NCBI GenBank assembly: GCA_943329665.2
Contig: CALQEU020000016.1
Span: 13,172-77,171 of the forward strand
Source of the DNA: JAJTFW01 sp903922455
Lineage (GTDB): Bacteria > Bacteroidota > Bacteroidia > AKYH767-A > OLB10
Direction: 5' to 3'
DNA: 64,000 bases
Below the pieces are notes generated by a model. That model was given only the letters and a program-made list of their open reading frames with translations, ran no database searches and was not told the origin of the DNA. Position numbers and translations under genes: made by a program. Below, piece by piece: positions 1-10,400 of the stretch. The stretch's first letter is position 1. Each line of letters opens with the position of its first letter.

Positions 1-3000
1 ACGCCATTGTAAAAGTTATTCCATACATTCCTCGCCCCATCGATATTACTTTTGGGAATTCATGTAAACCCTATGTACTTAATTTTTCAACTCAAACTTT
101 AAATATCAATGCTTATAATTGGGATTTTGGAGATGGCGGTACTTCTACTTTAGCTAATCCGACTCACACCTATACACAAAGCGGAACTTATGTGGTCACT
201 TTAAACATTACAGTTGGAGAAGGCTGTATGACCTCCATTAGTAAAACGATTACGCTCGGACATTCGAATCCTACTCAAGCTTCTTCCTATGATTTATGTT
301 TAGGATCAATTGTAAATTTTACACTATCAAATTTACCTGCCTTCGCAGCAGCTACTTGGTTTTTTGGAGACGGGAATAATTTGAATCAACTGCAACCGTC
401 ACATACTTATGCTGCAGCTGGAAGTTATCAAGTTACTGTCGTTACTCGAGACACTTCAGGTTGTTTAGACACATTTAATTTAGCACAACCTGTAGTTGTC
501 AATAACCCAATTCCATCCTTTTCTGCTCCGAATGTGGTTTGCATTCATACTCCTATGACATTACAAAACACATCACAAAACGCAAGTAGTTATGCATGGG
601 ATTTTGGAGATGGAACAACGAGCACAGATAGCAATCCAACTCATACATATTATTCAGGAGGAGTATTTTCAATTACATTAACAGCAACCATTAATTCGTG
701 TTCGGCAACTACGGTTTTGACAAATTACATCACCGTTGCAGATCCAAATGCAGCATTCACTTTTACAACAAGTGGTCAATGTATGCCGGTTACGGTCAAC
801 TTCACCAATCAAAGTTCAACTTCGGCAGTACAATGGAATTGGTATTTTGGAAATGGAGATAGTGCCCAAAAGCAAGATCCAATTTATACTTATTTAAGTG
901 ACCCAATAGATTCAATCGTACTCTTTATTACAGACAATAATGGATGCATTGATTCTGCCAAGTTAGCTCCGTTCCCTTATTATGCAGCCGCGGCATCCGT
1001 TGATGTTTCTATTGGTTGCTTACCTCTGACAACAAATTTCACAGATTTATCAAATGGTGCCATCAATTGGAATTGGCAATTTGGAGATGGAGGAACTTCC
1101 TCAGTGCAACATCCCACTCATACATACATTGCCAATGGGTATTATACCGTAACATTAATTGCTGAATTCCCCGGCGGATGTTTTGACACCATTGTTTACA
1201 ACGACATGGTTCATGTCTCTACGCCTATTGCTGATTTCTTCTCTCCTTCAGTAGTAGGATGCTCTCCAACACAAATTAGTTTTGTAAATACTACCAATGA
1301 TGCCATTCAATTTAGTTGGCTATTTGGAGATGGAGGAACATCATCAAACATAAATCCTCAACATATTTATTACATACCAGGCACCTATTCAATATCTCTT
1401 GTTGCCACCAATAGTTACGGCTGCATCGACACTATTGTTAAACCCGATTATATCTCCATTCCTGGTACTTTTACATTATTTGGTATTTCTACTTTGAGTG
1501 GCTGTCAAGGAGAAAATATTGCATTCATCGACTCATCCATCAACGCTAGTCAATGGAGTTGGGACTTTGGAGACGGGGCCATTGATTCGCTACAAAATCC
1601 CAATCACACTTATCCAGATACTGGAAGTTATACAATTTCACTAATTACACGTGATTCCACTGGATGCACCTCTTCCTATGTTTATCCTGTTCAATTGCGC
1701 ATACATCCTTCACCATTAGCATCGGCCAGTGTAACGGATTCAGTTGGATGTAATAGTTTCAGCACAGGATTTATTAATAACTCACAAGGTGCCATTCAAT
1801 ATGCATGGACCTTTGGAGATGGGGATACAAGTACTGCTATAAATCCATCACACACTTACTTGCAAAGCGGATTATTTAACCCACAACTCGTTGCTATCAC
1901 TTCCTATGGATGCAGAGATACCTTCCAGTTTAACGCTGGAATAGATGTATTACAAACTCCAGAAGCGATTATTATCTCGAGTGATACAGTAGGTTGTGAT
2001 CCAGCAAACTTTCAATTTACAGATGGCTCACAAAGCATACAAAATCCAAATTACAACTGGACATGCAGCAATGGATTCACATGGAATGGAAATATTTTCT
2101 CACCACAAAATATTCCGGTTGGAAATTATTCCATTGAGTTAATCATAACCAATGCGAATGGATGCAGCGATACTGCCATACAAAATATAACAGTAAATTC
2201 ATCTCCCAATGCAAATGCGTCTGTCGATATTAATTCAGGATGCATACCCTTAACAGTTCAATTTACTAATTCATCAACAGGTGGATTAACTTATTTCTGG
2301 AACTTTGGAAATGGAATCAGTAGTACATTGAGTGATCCGAGCAACACCTATACCATTGCAGGAAATTATACTCCAACAATGATTGCCATCAATAATTTTG
2401 GATGTGCGGACACCTTCTACTTCAACCCAGGAATCACAGCCTTATTAACTCCAAACATTTCATCTATTTTAAACCATCAACAGGCTTGCTTTAACGATTT
2501 GGTAAATTATACAACCAACATTTCTGACACGCTACAACCAACCTATAACTGGAATTTCGGATTTATCACTTCCAACCAGCTAAATCCATCTATACAATGT
2601 ACAAGCCCTGGACTCTATGATGTTTCACTGATTGTCACTAATAATAATGGATGTTCGGACACTTTAATTGAACCTAATTTCTTAGAAATATTTGACACCA
2701 TCCCTCCAGTAGCAAATCAAATTGCATCCGTAAGCGTATTAAATGATGATCAAGTAAACATCATTTGGTTTAACGGAAATGAATCAGACATCATCGCCTA
2801 CAAATTGTATAGATTTAATGTCTCGAACTCTACGTGGGAATTAATATACACGGATAACAATCCTGTTCTACAATCCACGTCACTTACCAGCGGTTATACT
2901 GACAATGGATTAAATACGAAAACCAACACGTACACTTATTTGCTTCAAACCATGGATTATTGTGGCTACGAATTACCGTTATCAAGTTCTACTCCACATA

Positions 3001-3734
3001 CCACGATAGATATTAGCACCAGCAAAAATGGCTTGATTATATTCATCAATTGGACACCTTATGGAGGATGTTCAGTAGCGTCCTATAATTTATATAGAAC
3101 AGAGAGGCCCAATGGGAGCCCAGTATTAGTAAGCAATGTTTCTGGTAGCACTTTAAACTTTATTGATTCAACTATTGCATGTCCTTTTCAGTATGAATAC
3201 AAAGTAGAAGCCTTGGATCTTTGTGGAAACCCTTTCAACTCTTTCAGTGACACATCCGCTATCTGGCCTGTTAATGTTTTAATAAACCAACAAAGTAATA
3301 TTGTTCGATCCACCGTCATTGACAATACTAATATTCTTACTGAGTGGATGGCACCTTCATTATTACCAAATCGTGTTTTGGAATATAAAATTTATCGTAG
3401 TACTGATAAAATTAACTTTAGTTATTTAAGCACAACGCCATCAAACGTAACTTACTTTATTGATGCTGATGTTGACGTTCAACAACAAAGTTATACGTAC
3501 AAAGTAATTGTTGTGAACGACTGTAATCTCGATGGAAAAGAAAGTAAAATTGGAAAAACCATTGTTTTAGGTGGAAAATGGAAAGATCATAGAATTTATC
3601 TCAATTGGAATAAATATGAACAGTGGGACACGGGTATTGACAACTATACCATAGAGTTTTTAAGTCCGCAAGGCAACTGGATTCCTATCAAAACGGTGGA
3701 TGGAAATACAACCAATACCCAAATTGACGATTAG
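1..3734 (+). CDS. PKD-repeat giant surface/secreted protein, 5' end outside the window, 3' end apparently truncated
   Basis: The reading frame is open from base 3, so the true start lies upstream; the first ATG at 192 is internal. The visible part holds about eleven PKD (polycystic kidney disease) repeats of roughly 85-95 residues, each marked by a W-x-FGDG-type core (WDFGDG, WNWQFGDG, WSWDFGDG and variants) followed by P-x-H-x-Y. Two or three fibronectin-III-like modules close the protein. PKD proteins of Bacteroidota are usually exported by the type IX system and end in a gliding-motility C-terminal sorting domain. None is present here: the frame stops at 3732-3734 within an FN3-like segment, and the next gene starts 102 bases later. 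After the TAG the same frame continues for 16 more codons before the next stop, which suggests decay of the 3' end. Function is probably adhesion or a cell-surface scaffold (inference). Confidence 0.88.
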   Translation, partial: AIVKVIPYIPRPIDITFGNSCKPYVLNFSTQTLNINAYNWDFGDGGTSTLANPTHTYTQSGTYVVTLNITVGEGCMTSISKTITLGHSNPTQASSYDLCLGSIVNFTLSNLPAFAAATWFFGDGNNLNQLQPSHTYAAAGSYQVTVVTRDTSGCLDTFNLAQPVVVNNPIPSFSAPNVVCIHTPMTLQNTSQNASSYAWDFGDGTTSTDSNPTHTYYSGGVFSITLTATINSCSATTVLTNYITVADPNAAFTFTTSGQCMPVTVNFTNQSSTSAVQWNWYFGNGDSAQKQDPIYTYLSDPIDSIVLFITDNNGCIDSAKLAPFPYYAAAASVDVSIGCLPLTTNFTDLSNGAINWNWQFGDGGTSSVQHPTHTYIANGYYTVTLIAEFPGGCFDTIVYNDMVHVSTPIADFFSPSVVGCSPTQISFVNTTNDAIQFSWLFGDGGTSSNINPQHIYYIPGTYSISLVATNSYGCIDTIVKPDYISIPGTFTLFGISTLSGCQGENIAFIDSSINASQWSWDFGDGAIDSLQNPNHTYPDTGSYTISLITRDSTGCTSSYVYPVQLRIHPSPLASASVTDSVGCNSFSTGFINNSQGAIQYAWTFGDGDTSTAINPSHTYLQSGLFNPQLVAITSYGCRDTFQFNAGIDVLQTPEAIIISSDTVGCDPANFQFTDGSQSIQNPNYNWTCSNGFTWNGNIFSPQNIPVGNYSIELIITNANGCSDTAIQNITVNSSPNANASVDINSGCIPLTVQFTNSSTGGLTYFWNFGNGISSTLSDPSNTYTIAGNYTPTMIAINNFGCADTFYFNPGITALLTPNISSILNHQQACFNDLVNYTTNISDTLQPTYNWNFGFITSNQLNPSIQCTSPGLYDVSLIVTNNNGCSDTLIEPNFLEIFDTIPPVANQIASVSVLNDDQVNIIWFNGNESDIIAYKLYRFNVSNSTWELIYTDNNPVLQSTSLTSGYTDNGLNTKTNTYTYLLQTMDYCGYELPLSSSTPHTTIDISTSKNGLIIFINWTPYGGCSVASYNLYRTERPNGSPVLVSNVSGSTLNFIDSTIACPFQYEYKVEALDLCGNPFNSFSDTSAIWPVNVLINQQSNIVRSTVIDNTNILTEWMAPSLLPNRVLEYKIYRSTDKINFSYLSTTPSNVTYFIDADVDVQQQSYTYKVIVVNDCNLDGKESKIGKTIVLGGKWKDHRIYLNWNKYEQWDTGIDNYTIEFLSPQGNWIPIKTVDGNTTNTQIDD

Positions 3735-3824
3735 CACAGGCTTAACCATTTCAAACACTCTACTTTTAATAAGCCTGAATGAGCAAGTTATGTAATACAT
3801 AATCTGGATTAAATTTAATAGCTT

Positions 3825-3832
3825 TACCTTTG
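3825..3832 (+). promoter_or_regulatory. -7 promoter element for the histidine kinase gene
   Basis: TACCTTTG matches the Bacteroidota housekeeping -7 consensus TAnnTTTG. Only four bases separate it from the ATG at 3837, so the transcript should be essentially leaderless. No clear -33 TTG is seen. Confidence 0.6.
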
Positions 3833-3836
3833 TATT

Positions 3837-4814
3837 ATGCAAAGAATGGCTCGACCTCTTCTTCTCTTTTACATCCTCGTTGCTTACATCCTACTCCAAT
3901 TTTCATGGTGGGCCTATATGTTAATTGATCTCAACAAAGAGATTATACAATATCGAATTGAAATCTCAGATCTCCGATATGTTAATAAAGAAGGAATTCA
4001 AGCTGAGAAGCTTATTTTCAACAAAGAATTTAAAAAAAGGATGTGGATGGTTGTTGGGGAAGGAACAGTTTTCCTTGGATTACTAATTTTTGGTATTTAT
4101 AAAACAAAAGAAGCATTTAGAAAAGAATTTAATCTTGCACGACAACAGAAAAATTTTTTACTTTCCATTACGCACGAATTCAAATCACCTTTAGCCGCCG
4201 TTAAATTAAATTTACAAACGCTACAGAAAAGGGAGCTTGAACGAAACCAACAACAAACGATCATCAGAAGATCCTTAATTGAAACAGAACGAATTCATAA
4301 TCTGGTTGAAAACGCGCTTTTCGCAGCACGACTAGAAAGTGATAATTTAGAATTTTATTTTGAACAACTTGATTTTTCACATTTTTTAAATTCACTCATT
4401 GAAGAATACATTTCAAGAATTGATCACGAGCATGCCATTATCAAACATATTCCTCCTGGAATTCGACTTTTGGGAGATAAATTAGCGCTTAGTTCATTAT
4501 TTTTCAATCTTATTGAGAATGCTGAGAAATATTCGCCAGAAGGAAGTAAAATTGAAATTACACTAAGCTCTTCACACGAGTATGTGATCGTTCATGTTAT
4601 GGATCAAGGAATTGGAATACCAGAGAACGAAAAACAAAGAATTTTCGAAAAGTTTTATCGTGTTGGAAATGAAGATACCCGAAGAACTAAAGGGACAGGG
4701 TTAGGTTTATTTATCGTTCAACATATTGTTAACCTGCATAAAGGCGTCATAAAAGTCAGATACAATTATCCCCAAGGAACTATTTTCGAAATAAAATTTC
4801 CCATCGGTAATTAA
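3837..4814 (+). CDS. membrane sensor histidine kinase
   Basis: 325 residues. Two transmembrane helices (about 7-30 and 70-88) bracket a short, charged, probably extracytoplasmic loop, so there is no large sensor domain. A HisKA dimerisation helix follows with the phosphoacceptor in ITHEFKSP (His113), then a HATPase_c domain with the N box (NLIENAEKYSP), G1 box (DQGIGIP), F box (FEKFYR) and G2 box (GTGLGLF). It should autophosphorylate and pass phosphate to a response regulator, but no regulator gene is adjacent, so the partner is unknown. The start at 3837 fits the promoter four bases upstream; ATG 3846 is an alternative. It follows the truncated PKD gene and is likely transcribed alone. Confidence 0.9.
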   Translation: MQRMARPLLLFYILVAYILLQFSWWAYMLIDLNKEIIQYRIEISDLRYVNKEGIQAEKLIFNKEFKKRMWMVVGEGTVFLGLLIFGIYKTKEAFRKEFNLARQQKNFLLSITHEFKSPLAAVKLNLQTLQKRELERNQQQTIIRRSLIETERIHNLVENALFAARLESDNLEFYFEQLDFSHFLNSLIEEYISRIDHEHAIIKHIPPGIRLLGDKLALSSLFFNLIENAEKYSPEGSKIEITLSSSHEYVIVHVMDQGIGIPENEKQRIFEKFYRVGNEDTRRTKGTGLGLFIVQHIVNLHKGVIKVRYNYPQGTIFEIKFPIGN

Positions 4815-4907
4815 GAGTTACAGCGTATACTGCCTAAGTAATTACATAGGCGACAGTGAATCTTACTGATTTGATCTCAACCTATAAAGAATAAAATAAA
4901 TCCTATC

Positions 4908-4953
4908 ATGATTTTGATGTTTTTATGTTGGATAACCGACGCAATACACAGTA
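4908..4953 (+). repeat. dispersed imperfect repeat, copy 1 (copy 2 at 43908-43953)
   Basis: Thirty-nine of 46 bases match 43908-43953 without gaps, including TTTGATGTTTTTA, AACC, ACGCA and TACACAGTA. Weaker similarity continues to the left of both copies (TACTGC near 4833 and 43862). Here the copy lies just ahead of the gpmI promoter. In copy 2 it forms the first 16 codons of the annotated membrane-protein frame. The short frame 4908-4979 (23 codons) is not credible as a gene. Confidence 0.6.
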
Positions 4954-4960
4954 TTTTGAA

Positions 4961-4968
4961 TAACTTTG
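4961..4968 (+). promoter_or_regulatory. -7 promoter element for gpmI
   Basis: TAACTTTG followed by CA, 28 bases ahead of the gpmI ATG. This leaves room for a short 5' leader. Confidence 0.6.
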
Positions 4969-4996
4969 CATTTGATTAATTCTTCTTAGAAATTGC

Positions 4997-6520
4997 ATGC
5001 AAAAAACGGCTTTAATCATATTAGATGGATGGGGAATAGCACCTAAAAGTAGTAGCAATGCTATTTCTCAAGCGCATACCCCTTTTATGGATCATCTATT
5101 GGCGGAATATCCAAATTCACAACTTCTTACCTCCGGTGAAGATGTAGGTTTGCCAGTAGGACAAATGGGAAATTCGGAAGTTGGTCATTTGAATTTAGGA
5201 GCTGGTAGAATTGTTTGGCAAGAGTTGGCTAACATCAACAAAGCAGTGCGAGAAAGAACGCTGGATCAACAGCCCGTACTTTTAGAAGCATTTAAAAATG
5301 CAAAAAAAAATAATGTTGCATTGCATTTGATGGGGCTCGTTTCTGATGGCGGTGTTCATTCTCATATTAATCACTTGAAACATCTTTGTACACTCGCCAA
5401 TGAACATGGGTTGAAAAATGTTTTTATCCATGCTTTCACAGATGGAAGAGATACAGATCCAAAAGGCGGATTACAATATTTAAGTGATTTACAATCTCAT
5501 CTTGATACAACCACTGGAAAAATAGCAAGTATCACGGGTCGCTATTATGCAATGGACCGTGACAAAAGATGGGAGCGAATAAAAATTGCTTACGATGCAT
5601 TAATAAATGGGAAAGGAAATCCACTGCTTGATTGGAAAGCAGGCATTCTAGCTTCCTATGATGAAAATATTACGGATGAATTTATTCAACCTATCATTAT
5701 TATGGATTCGAATAACGATGCCATTGGAAGTATAAAAAATAATGATGTTGTTATATGCTTTAATTTCCGTACCGACCGATGCAGAGAGATTACGCAAGTA
5801 CTTACGCAAATAGATCTACCGGAATTTTCGATGAAAAAAATTCCACTGCATTATGTTACCATGACTCGATATGATGATTCGTATCAGGACATACATGTTA
5901 TTTATGAGAAAGACAACTTAACGAAGACACTTGGTGAAATTTTAGAAGCAAATCAGCGTACCCAATTACGAATTGCCGAGACCGAAAAATATCCTCACGT
6001 CACCTTTTTCTTCAATGGCGGAAGAGAAAAAGCCTTTCAAGGGGAACAACGTATCATGGCACTATCACCCAAAGTAGCTACATACGATTTGCAGCCGGAG
6101 ATGAGTGCGAATCAAGTTACCCAAGAGGTTATAAAAGTTATTCAAGAAAACAAGACTGACTTTATTTGTTTAAACTATGCAAATGCAGATATGGTTGGGC
6201 ATACTGGTAATTTCAAGGCAGCCATTAAAGCAGTTGAAACAGTAGATTCTTGTTTGAGTGAAGTAGTAAAAATCGGATTAGAAAATAATTATATTTTCAT
6301 CATTATTGCAGATCATGGGAATGCTGACAAAATGATTAATGCAGATGGAACGCCCAATACGGCGCATACTACCAATCCTGTTCCATGCGTTTTAGTGTCG
6401 AGCAATAAGAATAGAAGAATTAATAATGGTCGATTAGCCGATATCGCACCAACGATATTAAACTTGATGGGTATTTCTCCTCCTATAGAAATGACAGGAA
6501 CAGTACTAACTCATTCGTAA
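4997..6520 (+). CDS. gpmI: 2,3-bisphosphoglycerate-independent phosphoglycerate mutase
   Basis: 507 residues, the usual size for the family. It interconverts 3- and 2-phosphoglycerate in cytosolic glycolysis and gluconeogenesis and uses two metal ions, usually Mn2+. The alkaline-phosphatase-fold signatures are present: N-terminal LDGWGIAP, the phosphoserine loop GNSEVGHLNLGAGR with nucleophile Ser60, the insert-domain motif HAFTDGRDT, and the C-terminal metal motifs ADHGNADKM and AHTTNPVP. The barrel-protein gene starts 17 bases downstream, and mfd follows that, so the three may be co-transcribed. Confidence 0.97.
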   Translation: MQKTALIILDGWGIAPKSSSNAISQAHTPFMDHLLAEYPNSQLLTSGEDVGLPVGQMGNSEVGHLNLGAGRIVWQELANINKAVRERTLDQQPVLLEAFKNAKKNNVALHLMGLVSDGGVHSHINHLKHLCTLANEHGLKNVFIHAFTDGRDTDPKGGLQYLSDLQSHLDTTTGKIASITGRYYAMDRDKRWERIKIAYDALINGKGNPLLDWKAGILASYDENITDEFIQPIIIMDSNNDAIGSIKNNDVVICFNFRTDRCREITQVLTQIDLPEFSMKKIPLHYVTMTRYDDSYQDIHVIYEKDNLTKTLGEILEANQRTQLRIAETEKYPHVTFFFNGGREKAFQGEQRIMALSPKVATYDLQPEMSANQVTQEVIKVIQENKTDFICLNYANADMVGHTGNFKAAIKAVETVDSCLSEVVKIGLENNYIFIIIADHGNADKMINADGTPNTAHTTNPVPCVLVSSNKNRRINNGRLADIAPTILNLMGISPPIEMTGTVLTHS

Positions 6521-6537
6521 AAGATTTAAAGCGAAAT

Positions 6538-7428
6538 ATGCGAGATAAATTAATTATTATTTTACTTTTTTGTGTACTATCAACAGGGGTACAAGCACAA
6601 TCTAGGTGGGGAATTTTTGCTGGAGGTGGAACCACTTGGTATTATGGCGATATGAACGATCGACTTTTAACACATCAAAAATTGTTCTCACACTATTGGA
6701 AAGCGGGCCTACTTTACAAAGCTAGCCAACGAGTTTATATTACCGGATCTTATGCTTCAGCAAAAGTGGTTGGTGCCGATTCCTTAGCCATTCAAGATTT
6801 CAACTTACAAAGAAATTTACATTTTAAAAATGATATTTGGCATACCTCATTACAAGTAGAATATCGACTTTTAGGCTATAAAGATGGGCGCACCAGAAAA
6901 GTAACGCCTTATTTAGTGGGTGGTGTTTCTTATTTTCATCACAATCCAGTTGCCATACTCAATGGCAGAGAAATCGAACTTCGACCATTGGGAACAGAAG
7001 GTCAAAATGTTCAAAACGGAGGATATGATTCTCCATATAAAGAATATAATTTTTCTTTTCCCTACGGGATTGGTGTCGAATTCAAATTAACGAATGCTTT
7101 TGCATTACGATTAGAAATTATAAATCATTATACGCTTACAGATCATTTCGATGACCTTAGTGATAATTATGCAGACTCGACTGAATTAGCTGGAACTCCT
7201 TTAGGCGCACTAGCGGTTGTAATGGCTAATAATCTTGCAACAGGTTATCCTAATAAAGGATTTGGAAGAGGAAATCCAAAGAATAATGACACCTATGTAT
7301 TTGCTGGACTCTCATTACTCTATTCCCCATTCAACGATACAGATTCGGGAAAAAGCGGAAATAAGAGTGGGAACAAGAAAAACGGAAAAAGAAAAAAGAA
7401 AAAAGCGAGTTGTCCTGCTTTTAATTAA
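6538..7428 (+). CDS. DUF6089-like outer-membrane beta-barrel protein
   Basis: 296 residues. It has a signal peptide (hydrophobic 4-17, cleavage near VQAQ-SR) and then alternating amphipathic strands rich in aromatic and glycine residues, such as WGIFAGGGTTWYYGDMN, which resembles the DUF6089 group of Bacteroidota outer-membrane proteins. The C-terminus is odd: instead of ending on an aromatic strand it carries a basic low-complexity tail (GNKSGNKKNGKRKKKK) and then SCPAFN. The gene sits 17 bases after gpmI and 34 bases before mfd, so an operon is likely. The precise role is unknown and the family name is a recollection, not a search result. Confidence 0.72.
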   Translation: MRDKLIIILLFCVLSTGVQAQSRWGIFAGGGTTWYYGDMNDRLLTHQKLFSHYWKAGLLYKASQRVYITGSYASAKVVGADSLAIQDFNLQRNLHFKNDIWHTSLQVEYRLLGYKDGRTRKVTPYLVGGVSYFHHNPVAILNGREIELRPLGTEGQNVQNGGYDSPYKEYNFSFPYGIGVEFKLTNAFALRLEIINHYTLTDHFDDLSDNYADSTELAGTPLGALAVVMANNLATGYPNKGFGRGNPKNNDTYVFAGLSLLYSPFNDTDSGKSGNKSGNKKNGKRKKKKASCPAFN

Positions 7429-7462
7429 AAGCAAAGTAGACTTCTCCTTAGTACGATAAAGA

Positions 7463-10400
7463 TTGGATTTAAATAGTGTATTACAGAAATTACTAGATCA
7501 GCCGCAATCCCGTCGGCTTGAAAAGCTATTGTTTAAAAGTGAATTTAATCGTATTCATCTAGCAGGTTTAACGGGTTCATCGGATGCATTACTGTTAGCA
7601 GCTTTCTTTAAAGAACATCGACATCCTGCCTTATTCATATTTGGCGACAGAGTGGAAGCCGCCTATTTTCAAAATGATTTGGAAAATATTTTAGGAGTTG
7701 GAAGAGCGGTATTATATCCGTCTTCCTACAAAAAGCCTTATCAAATCGATCTCCCTGACAATGGCAATATTCTACAACGAGCTGAAGTATTAACTCGCAT
7801 CAACAAAACAAGAGATCATTTCATTGTTGTTACTGATGCAGAGGCTGCTTTAGAAAGAGTCATCACTAAAAAAACACTGGAAAGAAACACGCTTGATATT
7901 AAAGTAGGCGAAAAGTTCACCTTTGATTTTCTAATGGAATTTCTTCAAGAAAATAAATTTGAGCGAATTGATTTCGTTTTTGAGCCAGGACAATATTCTA
8001 TTCGAGGCGGCATTATGGATATCTATTCATATGCGCATGAACTCCCTTTTAGAATAGAATTGAATGGCGATAAAATCGAATCCATTAGAAGCTTTGATCC
8101 CTCTACTCAATTGAGTGAGCAAAGTATGGGCTTTGTTACTTTAATTCCCAATATTCAATCAGGACTTATCACGGAAGAGCACGAATCGTTCTTTGATTTT
8201 CTCCCCGACAATACCATTATTTACACGAAAGATCTCCACTATTCATTGACCTCCATACAAGCATCTATGGAGATGGTAATAGAAAAATATGGTAATGAAA
8301 TTAAGATTGATGATGAGCAGGCAGTAAGAAAAGTAAATGACTTATTCGATACTCCTGAAGTGTTTAAAGAGAAATTAGAAAAACATATCATTGTTGAACT
8401 TGGGAATAAACCTTACTATCAACCTGAAGAACTAATCACTTATTCGACGAAGCCGCAACCACATTTTAATAAAAATTTTGGATTGCTGTTAGACGATCTT
8501 TTCGTTAATCAGAAAAAGGCCTATACTAATTTCCTGTTCTCCGAATCTGCAAAACAATCTGAAAGATTATATTCCATCTTCGAAGATCTTCCAAAATCAG
8601 AAGAAAACAAAGGAGTAGAATTAAAGTTTCATACGATACATACTGCCTTACATCAGGGATTCATTCATGACGACTTAAAAATAATTTGCTATACGGATCA
8701 TCAAATTTTCAATCGATACCATCGTTTTCGTCTAAAAAAGAATTACAGTAAAAGTGAAGCCATCACATTAAAAGAATTATACAGTCTCAAGCCTGGAGAC
8801 TTTATCACTCACATTGATCATGGTGTCGGGCGTTTTGCTGGGCTCGAGACAATCGATGCTAATGGCAAACAGCAGGAAGCAATACGATTAGTTTATAGAG
8901 ACAATGATATTCTTTATATCAGCATACATTCATTACACCGAATCGCTAGGTATTCCAGTAAAGACGGAGAAGCGCCATCTCTCAATAAACTAGGAAGTAC
9001 AGCATGGTCAACCTTAAAACAAAAGACTAAGAAGAAAGTAAAAGATATTGCTAAAGAACTTATCGAGCTTTATGCAAAACGTAGAGCACAAAAAGGTTTT
9101 GCTTTTACAAAAGATTCCTATTTGCAAACAGAATTAGAAGTTTCTTTTATGTACGAAGATACTCCTGATCAGAGCAAATCAACGAATGATGTGAAACGAG
9201 ATATGGAAAAAGATTTTCCGATGGATCGATTAATTTGTGGAGACGTTGGCTTTGGAAAAACGGAAATTGCTATTCGCGCAGCATTCAAAGCCATTTGTGA
9301 TGGAAAACAAGTTGCCATTTTAGTTCCAACGACTATTTTGGCTTTACAGCACTACAGAACATTTTCCGAAAGACTCAAAGAATTTCCTTGCACCATCGAT
9401 TATTTAAATCGCTTTAAGAGTACGATGCAACAAACGAACACTTTGAAAAGACTCGCTGAAGGCAAAATTGATATTATCATTGGTACACATCGCATCCTAA
9501 GTAAAGATGTAATTTTCAAAGACCTTGGATTGATGATCATCGATGAAGAACAAAAATTTGGAGTGGCTGCAAAAGAAAAATTGAAATCCATTCGTGTAAA
9601 TGTAGATACGCTTACACTAACGGCTACACCTATACCCAGAACACTCCAGTTTTCATTGATGGGTGCTCGTGATTTAAGTATAATCAATACACCTCCTCCC
9701 AATCGACACCCTGTTACAACGGAGGTACATGTATTTAATGAACATCTTATCAAAGAAGCCATCAACTTAGAAATTTCGAGAGGGGGTCAAGTGTTCTTTG
9801 TGCACAATCGCGTTCAAGACATTCATGATATTGAAGCGATGATACGTAGGCTTTGTCCTGATGTAAGAACTAGTGTAGGACATGGTCAGATGGATGGAAG
9901 TAAATTAGAGGAAGTTTTAGTCAACTTTATAGAAGGTGATTCCGATGTACTCATCGCAACTACCATTATAGAATCTGGATTAGACATCAGCAACGCCAAT
10001 ACCATCATCATCAACAATGCCCATTACTTTGGATTAAGTGATTTACATCAAATGCGTGGGCGCGTTGGCAGATCAAATAAAAAAGCTTTTTGTTATTTAT
10101 TAGCTCCACCATTAACCGTACTAACTTCGGAAGCGAGGCAGCGTCTTAAAGCAATTGAAGAGCATGCAGATTTAGGTAGCGGGTTCAATGTTGCTATGAA
10201 AGATTTAGATATTCGCGGAGCTGGAAATATGTTGGGTGGCGAACAAAGCGGATTCATTTCAGACATTGGATTTGAGATGTACCATAAAATATTAGACGAA
10301 GCCATTCAAGAATTAAAAGAATCAGACTTTAACCATTTATTTCCTCCTGAGGAAAATCAAACTTTTGTAAGAGATTGTCAGATTGATTCTGATATGGAGA

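Noticed and set aside
3660..3842. Minus-strand frame over the PKD 3' end
   Set aside because: Antisense to a coding region and to the kinase promoter; no start context or recognisable product.
4908..4979. 23-codon frame ahead of gpmI
   Set aside because: It spans the gpmI promoter element and corresponds to the dispersed repeat; no supporting signal.
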